In this document: positions 27,121-35,343 of the stretch, piece after piece
Position numbering within the stretch: the stretch's first letter is position 1
Layout of the letters: every line of letters starts with the position of its first letter
Assembly (NCBI RefSeq): GCF_000009625.1
Contig: NC_002679.1
Coordinates: forward strand, 248,001-312,000
Length of the DNA: 64,000 nt
Reading direction: 5' to 3'
From: Mesorhizobium japonicum MAFF 303099
Lineage (GTDB): Bacteria > Pseudomonadota > Alphaproteobacteria > Rhizobiales > Rhizobiaceae
Made by a program: the position numbers and the translations under genes
The notes under the pieces: generated by a model
Database searches by the model: none
The model's input: only the letters and a program-made list of their open reading frames with translations
Told to the model about the DNA's origin: nothing

Positions 27121-27428
27121 ATGACCGATCATAACGACGATTACGTCTATGACGATACGACAGGGGAATGGCGACCAGCGTCGGAGATGGCTGCCATTGC
27201 AGCTTCTGCCGGAAGCATCGAAGTGCACGATGCCGCCGGCAACGTGCTCGCCGACGGCGACTCCGTCGTCCTCGTCAAGGACCTCAAGGTCAAGGGTGCC
27301 GGCCAGACCCTGAAGCAGGGCAGGTGATCAAGTCGATCCGCCTCACCGACAATCCCGAAGAAATCGATTGTCGGCATGATGCGATCAAGGGGCTGGTGTT
27401 GCGAACGGAGTTCGTCCGCAAGCGCTGA
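27121..27428 (+). pseudogene. PhnA/YjdM-like protein lacking the zinc ribbon, frameshifted
   Basis: The C-terminal PhnA domain is clear: EVHDAAGNVLADGDSVVLVK, DLKVKGAGQTLKQG, then after a one-base shift near 27325 VIKSIRLTDNPEEIDCRHDA and GLVLRTEFVRK to a stop at 27428. The usual N-terminal four-cysteine zinc ribbon of YjdM (PhnA) is absent; the short N terminus (YVYDDTTGEWRPASEM) keeps only the spacer. PhnA proteins carry a historic phosphonate name but their role is uncertain. Start ATG 27121 follows GGGCAGCG. Confidence 0.75.
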
Positions 27429-27441
27429 CCAGGCCGCGGTA

Positions 27442-27765
27442 TCAAGCGCGCATCAGGTCCGGTGGGAGTCTGGCACGCAGCACCTCGATTGCAGCATCCT
27501 GCCTTGCGAGCTTGCGGGAGAGAGCGTCGATCTCGTGCTGCCTCTCCAGTGTGATTGCTGCAAGGTTGGCCCGATATCGTTCGAGAAACATTGCCGGCTC
27601 CGGGCCGCTCCCGCGTCGATAACCGGCACGTTGTGGTCTGAGCTGCGGAATGATCGCCGTCATCCGCCCTATGATCTGCCGGTCGATCATATCGAGCTGG
27701 CGCTGTGTCTGGCGCCGAGCCTCTTCCATGCGAAAGAGCTGCGCGCGGCGATCGCGGATAGACAT
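27442..27765 (-). CDS. Small helical plasmid protein
   Basis: 107 residues starting MSIRDRRAQLFRMEEARRQT. It is predicted to be largely coiled coil (ERYRANLAAITLERQHEIDA) and rich in Arg and Gln. The ATG at 27765 overlaps the stop of the upstream gene (TAATG) and has GGGAGGG in front. It is the last gene of a four-gene minus-strand run from 30962. No family recognised. Confidence 0.65.
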   Translation of the reverse strand: MSIRDRRAQLFRMEEARRQTQRQLDMIDRQIIGRMTAIIPQLRPQRAGYRRGSGPEPAMFLERYRANLAAITLERQHEIDALSRKLARQDAAIEVLRARLPPDLMRA

Positions 27766-28652
27766 TATGTGTCCCTCCCCTGCCAATCCGTGAAGCTCGA
27801 TGACCCGCCATAGACACGGTGGCGTGCAACATCGATGACGAATCCAAAGCGGCCGACATGGTATTCGCCGGTCGCGATGAGAAAGCGACGTTCCTCCGTG
27901 CCCGGTCCGCGCTTGCCGCCAGGGGTCGCGATAACTTCGGTGAAACCGGCCCGGTGCTCGGAACGGAGCGCCGACACTACGACCCAGTCATCGGTATGCT
28001 TCTCGAAAAATGCCCGCTCGTCCTTTTTCGCGGATTGGCCGGGTTCGAGCACCCTCCCGTGGATCGCCTCCCATGCATCCGGGTACCAGTCGCGGATCGA
28101 CTTTTCCGCACCAGCCTTCTCGAAGTCCGTGAAGAGCTGCGAGAAGGCTTGGGCGACGGCCGCCCAATGGCAGTCCTCTTCATACCAACCGTCATTGGCA
28201 CGGAGCATGCCATGGACTTTGCGATTTCGCTCCGCCGACAGATGGAACCCACCATGGCCTGCCGTTGAGTGAGCCACGACGCCCTCGGCATAGACGGTCG
28301 CTCCCTGCGACCTTCCCCATGGCGTGTGGGCACGGGAGTGGATCTCACGACGTCCGAGAGCTGCGCGCTGCTGCTGGTGGAGGGCGTTTTCCTCGACATG
28401 CGCGCGAAACGCCGCCTCGTCGGCAAGCTCACCGGCATGACCGTAGAAATCGCCGCGCGTCCATTCGGCCATGGGCCGGCGGAGACGCCAGCCCGTGACA
28501 AGATAGTGCCGGCCATCGCGCGCTGGAGCCATGGCAAAGGCGTGCTCACCAACAAGGGCAACGCAAAGCCCATCGGCGCTTCGGCCAAAAGAAACTCCCG
28601 GAAAACCGGGGGTGGTTTCGACGACATGGGTTTCAGAAGTTCGCGCAGTCAT
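27765..28652 (-). CDS. Conserved plasmid protein, DUF7007-like
   Basis: 295 residues, start ATG 28652 with GGGGAGGA upstream. It has no signal peptide or membrane segment. The blocks FAMAPARDGRHYLVTGWRLR and WGRSQGATVYAEGVVAHSTA, then GGFHLSAERNRKVH and WYEEDCHWAAVAQAFSQLF, are typical of a conserved family on rhizobial plasmids that I believe is DUF7007. It ends with a segment on FEKHTDDWVVVSALRSEHR. Overlaps of 4 and 3 bases with the genes on both sides show an operon. Function unknown. Confidence 0.65.
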   Translation of the reverse strand: MTARTSETHVVETTPGFPGVSFGRSADGLCVALVGEHAFAMAPARDGRHYLVTGWRLRRPMAEWTRGDFYGHAGELADEAAFRAHVEENALHQQQRAALGRREIHSRAHTPWGRSQGATVYAEGVVAHSTAGHGGFHLSAERNRKVHGMLRANDGWYEEDCHWAAVAQAFSQLFTDFEKAGAEKSIRDWYPDAWEAIHGRVLEPGQSAKKDERAFFEKHTDDWVVVSALRSEHRAGFTEVIATPGGKRGPGTEERRFLIATGEYHVGRFGFVIDVARHRVYGGSSSFTDWQGRDT

Positions 28653-29122
28653 GCTGCCGTCCTCCCCTCTACGGCATCCACCGCTACGGTGTTGGCCGTG
28701 ACTTGCTGCAAAACCGCGTTCGGATAGCCGTGGCGGGTAAGCCATTCCTCGGCGCCCGTGCGATTGGCGGCAAGATGGACAAGCTCCGCATCGTCGCCGG
28801 CGCGGTCGAGAACGAGAACCGTGCCTATGGCGGGCCGTTCGTTGGCCGAAAACTTCAGGTCGCTGTTCACCGAAAACGTCTGGTGGACGCGCAGCACGAT
28901 GGTTCCCTGACTGCCATAATCACCCTTGTGCAGGGTGATCGAGGGCAGCGTCGTATTGCCGACGCGGGCCTCGGCCTGTTTGCGGATAAGGCGGCCGCCA
29001 CCGTTGCGATTTTCCCAGGCTGCGAGCTTTTTGCGATGCCGGTCTGCCGGGCGGGGTGATCCGTCGGAATAATTCACGATCGAACCGAGTGGAACGAGGT
29101 CATAGATCAATTGAGCCGACAT
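28649..29122 (-). CDS. Conserved plasmid hypothetical protein
   Basis: 157 residues. I chose the ATG at 29122 (MSAQLIYDLVPLGSIVNYSD) because GGAG lies eight bases upstream; ATG 29143 is in frame but has no RBS. A central strand-rich region (TLPSITLHKGDYGSQGTIVL) and RAGDDAELVHLAANRTGAEEWL suggest a mixed alpha/beta fold. The stop overlaps the next gene by four bases. No function can be assigned. Confidence 0.65.
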   Translation of the reverse strand: MSAQLIYDLVPLGSIVNYSDGSPRPADRHRKKLAAWENRNGGGRLIRKQAEARVGNTTLPSITLHKGDYGSQGTIVLRVHQTFSVNSDLKFSANERPAIGTVLVLDRAGDDAELVHLAANRTGAEEWLTRHGYPNAVLQQVTANTVAVDAVEGRTAA

Positions 29123-29216
29123 GATGGTCTCCGTGTTGCTCATGGTGAAAACAAAACCGCCGCCGGTTAGGTCACCGGCGGCGGGAATGCGAACGGAAGG
29201 AAGAAGGCGCGCGCCG

Positions 29217-30962
29217 CTATTCGGCGGCCACCTTGTAAGCTTCGATCTGTCCGTCAGTGAGGTCCTGGTCCTGCGGAGCGCGGTCCTCGCCGACGTAGTC
29301 GTGCGCGGGCTCGACAACTGCATCGCCGTCGAGCTCGTCCTGGTCCTCCGGCGTGCCGTTATCCTCAGGCTGTTCCCTGGCCTCGTTCTTCTTCAGCCAG
29401 GAGGTGAGCTTTTCCGGAGTGGGCGCAAACAGCGCCGACGGGTGGACGAAGCGGCCTTCCTTGAAGTGCTCGACCAGGGCCGCACGGGTATCCTTGACCT
29501 TCTGACGGGGCAGGACGGATGTATCCGCGCAGGCGGCTTCCAATGCCGGCCGCGACAGGCATGACAGGAAATCCTCCGTCCCCATGTTGGCCAGGAAGTT
29601 GTCGGCGGCGATGACGTCGCCGGCGACACGGGCGACAATGCCGCTGTCCGAGCGATTCTCCCTGCAGGACAGAACCTCGATCAGCAAGGACCGCACGGCA
29701 ATGCGCAGCGTTTCCATGTCGAACTCGAGCTTGCCCTCCTGGTCGAACAGGCGCGCGGCATGTTCGCCAAGGCCTGCGGCACCGTAATAGGAGATGTCGC
29801 GGGCACCAGATGCCACTGTCACATTCTGGCCCGCGAAGGCGAGAACGAGCAGCGCCATCAGCGTGTCGTCCTCGATCGGTGCGCGCGACAGCGCCTCGTG
29901 CAGCGCGTCTGTACGCAGGTCGCCGATCATCTCCATGCCTTTGCGCGTCACGTCCGGACGCGGCTTTGCCGTAACGACGATATCATCGCCATCGGCCTCA
30001 ACATCAGCGCCATTCCTGCCCTTGGGCTGTTTGGCCGCCGGCATGCGGTACGCGACCGACTGCACCTTGCCGTCGCGGTCGACATACATGGCGGTGTGAT
30101 CGGACTTTGACGGCTTGCCGTACACACGCTCGGCCTTGGGCGGAAGCTTCGGCTCGCCCCACTGACCGGCTTCCACAATCACGCCACGCTTGGGCAGAGT
30201 GTTTGCCATCCACTCCTGCTGCGCGCCAAGGAAGGCCTCGACATCCGTGGTATAGCGGCTGTCCTCGTCGGCCGGAGCAAACAGGTCCTCGACCCAGGCA
30301 ATGCCGTAGGCCTGGGCGAGATCGTCACCGAAGCTGGCGTCGCGCGCGTACATGCGGCGCTTCGTCAGACCCTGCGCCACGCTCCACCACGACACCTGCG
30401 GATCAGCCTTGGACGGCTTGTGCTTCTTCCAGACCTCTTTCTGCTCATCAAGCGATGCGGCCGCGATCGTGCGCAACTGCTGCTCGTTCGGCATGTCGCC
30501 CTTGGCCATGTGGTCGAGCATGGCTGGCATTACGTTGGCGAGCAGCCGCAGCTTCCTGATCTGGCGTACCGGTAGCGCCAGCGCCATGGCGATCGCTTCC
30601 TCGATCCAGCCGAGCGCGACCAGTCGCTCGATCGCGCGCCATTGGTCGACGGGATTGAGCTGCTCATGCGCCAACGTCTCGGCCAGCGACCGCATTGCGC
30701 CGCCATCCTCGGCCCTCTCGATCACCAAGACGGCGATCTCTTCCAGACCCGCGGCAATCGCCTGCTTCACCCGGCGATGGCCGGCATCTATGACGTAACC
30801 ATTGCCGCCATCCGTCTCCAGCGCCACGACAGGTGGCTGCACGATGCCGACGGCGCGAATGGTAGCCAGCAGCAGCGCGTCGGCCTGCGGGCTGGACTTC
30901 GAGCGTCGCGCCTTGTCAGGGTTATCCTTCAGCGCACGCGGATCGACAAACTTCAGTTCCAT
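29217..30962 (-). CDS. ParB/Srx-fold plasmid protein, 581 residues
   Basis: The N terminus is a ParB/RepB/Spo0J nuclease-like domain: VDPRALKDNPDKARRSKSSP, VGIVQPPVVAL and the phosphate-binding VIDAGHRRVKQAIAAGLEEI. It is followed by an HTH region (LAHEQLNPVDQWRAIERLVA, IAMALALPVRQIRKLRLLAN). The C-terminal 300 residues are a long extension with a segment around MALLVLAFAGQNVTVASG. RBS AAGGAG precedes ATG 30962. Unlike RepB it is not next to a ParA gene and is much longer. Long ParB-like proteins of this type are widespread on alphaproteobacterial plasmids, and a DNA-binding or NTP-dependent role is likely but unproven. Confidence 0.82.
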   Translation of the reverse strand: MELKFVDPRALKDNPDKARRSKSSPQADALLLATIRAVGIVQPPVVALETDGGNGYVIDAGHRRVKQAIAAGLEEIAVLVIERAEDGGAMRSLAETLAHEQLNPVDQWRAIERLVALGWIEEAIAMALALPVRQIRKLRLLANVMPAMLDHMAKGDMPNEQQLRTIAAASLDEQKEVWKKHKPSKADPQVSWWSVAQGLTKRRMYARDASFGDDLAQAYGIAWVEDLFAPADEDSRYTTDVEAFLGAQQEWMANTLPKRGVIVEAGQWGEPKLPPKAERVYGKPSKSDHTAMYVDRDGKVQSVAYRMPAAKQPKGRNGADVEADGDDIVVTAKPRPDVTRKGMEMIGDLRTDALHEALSRAPIEDDTLMALLVLAFAGQNVTVASGARDISYYGAAGLGEHAARLFDQEGKLEFDMETLRIAVRSLLIEVLSCRENRSDSGIVARVAGDVIAADNFLANMGTEDFLSCLSRPALEAACADTSVLPRQKVKDTRAALVEHFKEGRFVHPSALFAPTPEKLTSWLKKNEAREQPEDNGTPEDQDELDGDAVVEPAHDYVGEDRAPQDQDLTDGQIEAYKVAAE

Positions 30963-31510
30963 GGAGATGCTCCTTCAAGGGTTTGCGGACACCGCCTATC
31001 GCAGCGTCCTTCCTCGCCTTCTTCCCGAAGACATCCCCCGGCCCGCGGAGCGGACGGGCCGGTGCAACTGCGGCCGAGCATCCCTGCCCGGCTGGCCGAG
31101 CGGGGCTCTTGGGCCCTGCGCAGGACGACGCGGCCGGGATCGCGAGCGGCGCGGTTGAGCGCCAGCGTCAGCGGTCCGCCCGATCTGCGAGCGGGTTTTA
31201 TTCTTCCTCCGTTTTCCTTTCCTCATCCCTGCGACGTAGACCGTCGTATGGGGATAAGCGGAATTTAGCACGGCAAACTGGAGGTTAACGTCTTTGAACC
31301 TACGGACGCTGCAAGGAGCCCTCTATCGGCTCGAAGCTGTCGCGCTGTGATCATGAGGTCACCCATTCATGGTCAGGAGGTCAGCTACGAACTCGTGCAG
31401 GACAGACGTTCCGGAAAGACGTCGACCGGCGAACTCCGAACCATCTGATGGAGGCCACCAGGCAGTCTATCTCAACCCTCCCACATCGTTGAGCGGAGCC
31501 GCGCGCCTCG
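30963..31510. other. Intergenic region upstream of the ParB-like gene
   Basis: About 550 bases with no gene I can support. The left 30 bases hold the RBS of the ParB-like gene. Plus-strand ORFs crossing here are continuations of frames antisense to that gene. Confidence 0.5.
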
Positions 31511-31948
31511 AACTCTAAAAGATATCGGGCCTTAGCCAAGCATTGCCTTCCCTGATCGCAGGATAGGCGCAGATGGCCAGCCGCGCCATTTCCTCAACTC
31601 GGCTCGCTCTATCCTGGTCACGGCTGTTTTCGCCCACTTCGTAGAGGCCTTGCCGAACGCCGCGTATGCTGTCTTGTGGACCTCAATCAGCGCTCGCAGG
31701 GTCGTTGGACGGTTTTCTGTCGCGGCGCGGCGGCTCCGTGGCGACAGCCCAGAAGGTTTTGCTCTGTGTTTGTTCTCTATGAAGAGAAACCCGGCTGCTA
31801 GCGGGGACCCCGGTATGTCCCATTTCGGGACCAAAGTGCTGGCATTGCTCTTGCTTCGGACGTGGTGCGGGTTGATCCCGTGTAGGCTCGCCGGGCTTGA
31901 GGTGGTTGGGGTTTCTTCGCCCGGCGAGTTCCGCCCCGCTAAGAACAA
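31511..31948 (-). pseudogene. Remnant of a small conserved rhizobial hypothetical protein
   Basis: A minus-strand frame reads STLVPKWDIPGSPLAAGF, FIENKHRA, then TTLRALIEVHKTAYAAFGKA. After a probable frameshift near 31600 it reads MARLAICAYPAIREG and ends at a TAG near 31511. The ALIEAHKxAYxAF block is one I associate with small rhizobial hypothetical proteins. The frame break and lack of RBS make it a remnant at best. Confidence 0.35.
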
Positions 31949-32039
31949 AGGCCGGCGCCCTCGCTGAAGCTTATCCGAATGGCACCCGCCACGGGCGGGA
32001 TTGGGATCCGCCGCGCCTTGACATAGCTGTTACGTCGCG

Positions 32040-32510
32040 TCAGGTGGTGGCGGACACTTTGGCTTTCCGCTTCGCAGGTGCTTTCTTGGCTGGCGCGACG
32101 GGTTCAGCCTTGCGGCCAAGTCCGATGGACTTCGCCAGTTGCGAGCGCTGAGCGGCGTAATTCGGAGCCGTCATCGGATAGTCGCGCGGCAAGCCCCACT
32201 TCTCGCGATAGGCGTCCGGCGTCAAACCGAAGTCCGTGCTAAGGTGCCGCTTCAGGGATTTGAACTTCTTGCCGTCTTCGAGGCAGATAATGAAGTCTGG
32301 CGTCACCGACTTCTTCGGGTTGACCGCGGGAGTTTGCGGCTCAACGACTGGCGCGGTCGGCGTGCCAAGCCCGGACAGAGACATGTGCACGGATGCGATT
32401 AGTTCAGGCAGGCCGGTAGCCGGTAAAGGGTTCTTACTTACGTAGGCGGACACAATCTCCGCAGTAAGCTCGGCTAGTTCGGCGGCGCGGTGGTCGGATT
32501 CTTCTGTCAA
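32040..32510 (-). CDS. MucR/Ros-family transcriptional regulator
   Basis: 156 residues. The family core is FIICLEDGKKFKSLKRHLST then GLTPDAYREKWGLPRDYPMT and RSQLAKSIGLGRK. MucR/Ros proteins repress exopolysaccharide, motility and virulence genes in alphaproteobacteria. The usual zinc ligands are incomplete: one cysteine (CLED), a histidine (KRH), and TDF where most homologues have THY. A zinc-independent fold, known for some MucR relatives, is therefore likely. The start appears to be TTG at 32510 with AAAAGGA upstream; there is an in-frame stop further up and no ATG. Confidence 0.88.
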   Translation of the reverse strand: MTEESDHRAAELAELTAEIVSAYVSKNPLPATGLPELIASVHMSLSGLGTPTAPVVEPQTPAVNPKKSVTPDFIICLEDGKKFKSLKRHLSTDFGLTPDAYREKWGLPRDYPMTAPNYAAQRSQLAKSIGLGRKAEPVAPAKKAPAKRKAKVSATT

Positions 32511-32930
32511 TGTGTCGGTCCTTTTGTCTGATTTGTCCCATCTCTATTTGAGCAATGTCCAGTACGCAACTGGGCCTGATCTATTCTAGGCCAATGATGG
32601 CGGCCGGCTTTGCGGCGCTGGGCAAGAGCGACGCCGAAATTGACGCGTTCTTTTTGGCCGTGACTAAGCTGTAGACCAATAAAACAGGCGGCCCGTCAGC
32701 CACCTAAGTGACGGGCCGATTACATGCGGATTAGCTAAAATAACGGAACGTCCAACGGACAAGTACGGAACCACAGCGGTTACGTCAGGCCTTTGCTCGC
32801 ATGGCGCAAGACTTTGGTCCTGCCGTCTTATGGTGAAGAACGGAAGTTGATCGGCACGACACAGGGCCATCCGCAACGGATCGATAGCAAACTGAATTTA
32901 GGCGGCGATGGTGTGAACGCGGAAGTCCGG
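32511..32930. other. Region without supported gene
   Basis: 420 bases between the MucR-like gene and a small ORF. A 26-codon plus-strand frame at 32595-32673 (AAGFAALGKSDAEIDAFF) may be the end of a decayed gene. Nothing else is recognisable. Confidence 0.4.
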
Positions 32931-33119
32931 TCAGATCCGCTTGAAGTCCTTAAGCCCTAGACGTATCCGCTGGCCTTCAGCGAAGGCAAGGGCGACCGAT
33001 TCTAGGTCGAATGATCGGGTAAGTTCTTCGCCGTTCCCAACAACACGGACGAACCATTCGCCCATGGCCTCGACTATCTCAACGGACGTGTGGTTTGCGC
33101 CACCTTTGGTGTCGTCCAT
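32931..33119 (-). CDS. Small conserved hypothetical protein (62 residues)
   Basis: Starts MDDTKGGANHTSVEIVEAMG at ATG 33119 and continues EWFVRVVGNGEELTRSFDLE, ending in GLKDFKRI. The strand-strand-helix composition and length match small proteins common on rhizobial replicons; I know no function. A longer frame to 33242 exists, but its N-terminal part is low-complexity and lacks an RBS. Confidence 0.6.
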   Translation of the reverse strand: MDDTKGGANHTSVEIVEAMGEWFVRVVGNGEELTRSFDLESVALAFAEGQRIRLGLKDFKRI

Positions 33120-33468
33120 CGCAACTGCCTCGTATCTGGATGGGGACAAGACGAAACAATATGACTGCTCGCCCTTCAAGCGCTGAAAGGCCGGCGCCTG
33201 CTTTTGCGGGGGGCTCTGGCAGGCGCCGGCCGGACGGTCCAATCAGGTCCGCCGCAATGATCCAGTTAGCTGATTCTTGACGTTACGTCATGTGGTCTGG
33301 CTGGCCGGAGCCGAGCATGACCGAAACGTGGCATCAACATGTGGGTAAGCAGTTCGGCGCGCTTCCTGCATCGCCTGCACCCGAGTGGCCTTGAACCTTT
33401 GCCGCCGGTGAATGGCTGACAATCACCGGCAGCTTGTGTCGAGGCTACTATGCGGCTGCACGTTGATC
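33120..33468. other. Region without supported gene
   Basis: About 350 bases separating the small ORF from the 3' end of the broken methyltransferase/helicase gene. No RBS-linked ORF, repeat or RNA structure was recognised. Confidence 0.5.
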
Positions 33469-34194
33469 CTAGCCATCAATTGAAGACGCAAGATCGGTTT
33501 CGATCTCCGCAAGCTGCCGGCGCTTCTCAGCCAGTTCACCAGCGAATCCGAACTCGCCGCCCTCACGCGAGCGATAGGAGGTGAGCCTGCGCTCGGCCTC
33601 CTCCAGACGGTGGCAATATCGTTCCCGCTCGCTCTCGAAGCCGGCCAAGACATGCTCGAGCCGGGCGATGGCACCAAGCGGCGCGGTGGTCACAGGGAGC
33701 TCGATTTCACAATCTGCGCCGGTGCGCATCAACATGGTGGCATAGCGGTAGCCGTCCTTGCCGAGACGCTCGCCGGAATATTCGAAATCGAACCCGCCGA
33801 TGGAGGCGATAGTGGTTTCGCCTTCCTTCTGAAGCTGCACGAGAGTCAGGATTTCCTTCATCAGCGCGCGACCGGCAAGTTTGCGCTCCGTGAACGCCTC
33901 GCCCCCGACCACCATGCTGAACCCATCGCCGGTCGTTGGCACGAGGCGCTCGATATCTTTCCCTACCTCGCCGATGCGCCGGGTCGAGCATTGGATATCG
34001 CGCTCGGCATCGCGGATCTGCCGTCGAACGGCGTGCTCATCATCAATGTGGGCCGCGCGAAGGCGCTCCAGACGGGCAATGTCTGCCTCCAGACCTGCCT
34101 TCTGCATCAGACGCGGATCGCCCGAGGCGATCGCCTTGGCCATCGCGAACTGGCTGGCCTGCCCCTCGCCCGTATCCTCCAACCGCCGAATGGA
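33469..34194 (-). pseudogene. Methyltransferase/helicase gene, C-terminal fragment
   Basis: Last part (about 242 codons) of the broken DarB-like gene whose 5' end is at 48550. From ASIRRLEDTGEGQASQFAMA it reads without break through SGDPRLMQKAGLEADIARLE, a coiled coil (DEHAVRRQIRDAERDIQ) and GGFDFEYSGERLGKDGYRYA to the stop at 33469. This is the normal C terminus of the large plasmid methylase/helicase family. At about 34194 it meets an inverted block, so it cannot be translated from the original start. Confidence 0.85.
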
Positions 34195-34572
34195 CGCCAC
34201 GGAAGGATCGATGGACGCACAGATGTGGCAGAACAACGAGCGCAAGGCGCGCTTCATCGCGGCCGCCCTGTCCGGAGACACGGCCTGATCGATCCGGACG
34301 ACGACAACGAGCCGGACAACAAGCTCAACGACCTGATCGGCAATGCCTTCCGTATCTGGCAAGAAACAGCGGAAAGCAGCTATGTCCGCTCCGACGGCAA
34401 GCCGTTCGAGCTTCCGGGCGCAGCGCAGATGATTTTTTCCGATCTCGGCACGATCAGCGTCGAGAAAACCAGAGGCTTCTCGGCCTATCGCTGGATTCGC
34501 GACGAGCTGGTCCGCCTGGGCGTTCCGGCATCGGAAATTGCCTTCATGCAGGATTTCAAGAAGTCGGAGGCC
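34195..34572 (+). pseudogene. Inverted helicase blocks of the methyltransferase/helicase gene
   Basis: Here the helicase protein sequence is encoded on the plus strand, opposite to the rest of the gene. Block 1 (34195-34287) reads ATEGSMDAQMWQNNERKARF then IAAALSGDTA. Block 2 (34285-34572) reads LIDPDDDNEPDNKLNDLIGN, AFRIWQETAESSY, GAAQMIFSDLGTISVEKTRG and SEIAFMQDFKKSEA. In the intact protein block 2 comes first, then a roughly 75-residue helicase motif V-VI region that is missing here, then block 1. So each block has been turned around and the piece between them lost. The two blocks are in different frames. Confidence 0.8.
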
Positions 34573-35167
34573 GCAGATCGATAGCAGCGTGCCGGCCATC
34601 GGTGATAACCGAGAGCAGGATGTCGTCACCAGGTTCTGCCGGACGGTCGCGTTCCTCGATGGCCTTAATGCGGGCGTCGAGCACCATCTGGTAGCGCTTG
34701 AAGGCCGCGGACGGCTTGGCGGTGATGATCTGACGCGCTCCGGTCGAAAGCGCCGGCACCTTCACATATTCACGAAGGTCTTGCGGCATCACCACATCCG
34801 CGAAGGAGCGGAACATGGCGATCAGCTCCGGCACGTTGACGAAGGTGGCGAAGCGCGTCACCGGCTTGTATTTGCAGGATGGTTGCAATTCGAGTTCAGT
34901 CGTGACGTCGCCGAAGGTCGAAGCCCAGGCGTCGAACTCGTGCAGGCCGCGCTGAAGCAGCGCTTCGTAGCCGAGATAGCGCTGCACCGAGAACATCTCG
35001 CCAAGCGTATTGGTGATCGGCGTGCCGGAGGCCAGCACGAGCGCCCGGCCCGGATTCTTCGTCTCCACGAACCGGGAGTTGACATAAAGGTCCCAGGCGC
35101 GCTGCGAGCCGTTCGGATCGACGCCCTTGAGCGTGGACATGTTGGTGGCGAAGCTGAGCTTCCGGAA
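34573..35167 (-). pseudogene. Methyltransferase/helicase gene, helicase core fragment
   Basis: About 198 codons. Beginning right at the RIT1 junction it reads FRKLSFATNMSTLKGVDPNG then ALVLASGTPITNTLGEMFSV (SF2 motif III, SGTP), QRYLGYEALLQRGLHEFDAW and ILLSVITDGRHAAIDLR. The last residue before the inverted block is at about 34573. Joined to the fragment at 38635-39021 it restores DEAQEF-RKLSF in frame, so RIT1 insertion alone explains this break. Confidence 0.88.
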
Positions 35168-35188
35168 TTTATGAACATATTATCCTAA

Positions 35189-35216
35189 GTTCAGTTATGC
35201 GCAGATCGATATTATG
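35189..35216 (+). repeat. RIT1 left inverted repeat (28 bp)
   Basis: Begins GTTCAGTTATGCGCAGATCG and is the exact reverse complement of 38611-38638. It probably contains the recombinase binding and crossover site. Confidence 0.95.
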
Positions 35217-35343
35217 AACATCGATGAGTTAAGTCCAAGCATTTGGCGCAAGTATTTTAGTCGTTCTGACACACTTTTTTCCGCGCGCACTGCACATAAT
35301 TTTGGGATCTGCTGTGAGGGCTTTCAACTAACAGGAGCCCTAT

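Noticed and set aside
32664..32876. 70-codon minus-strand ORF
   Set aside because: No RBS, no recognisable composition or domain.
33610..34584. Long plus-strand ORF of 324 codons
   Set aside because: Its first two thirds are antisense to the helicase C terminus and its last third is an inverted helicase block; no RBS or independent domain.
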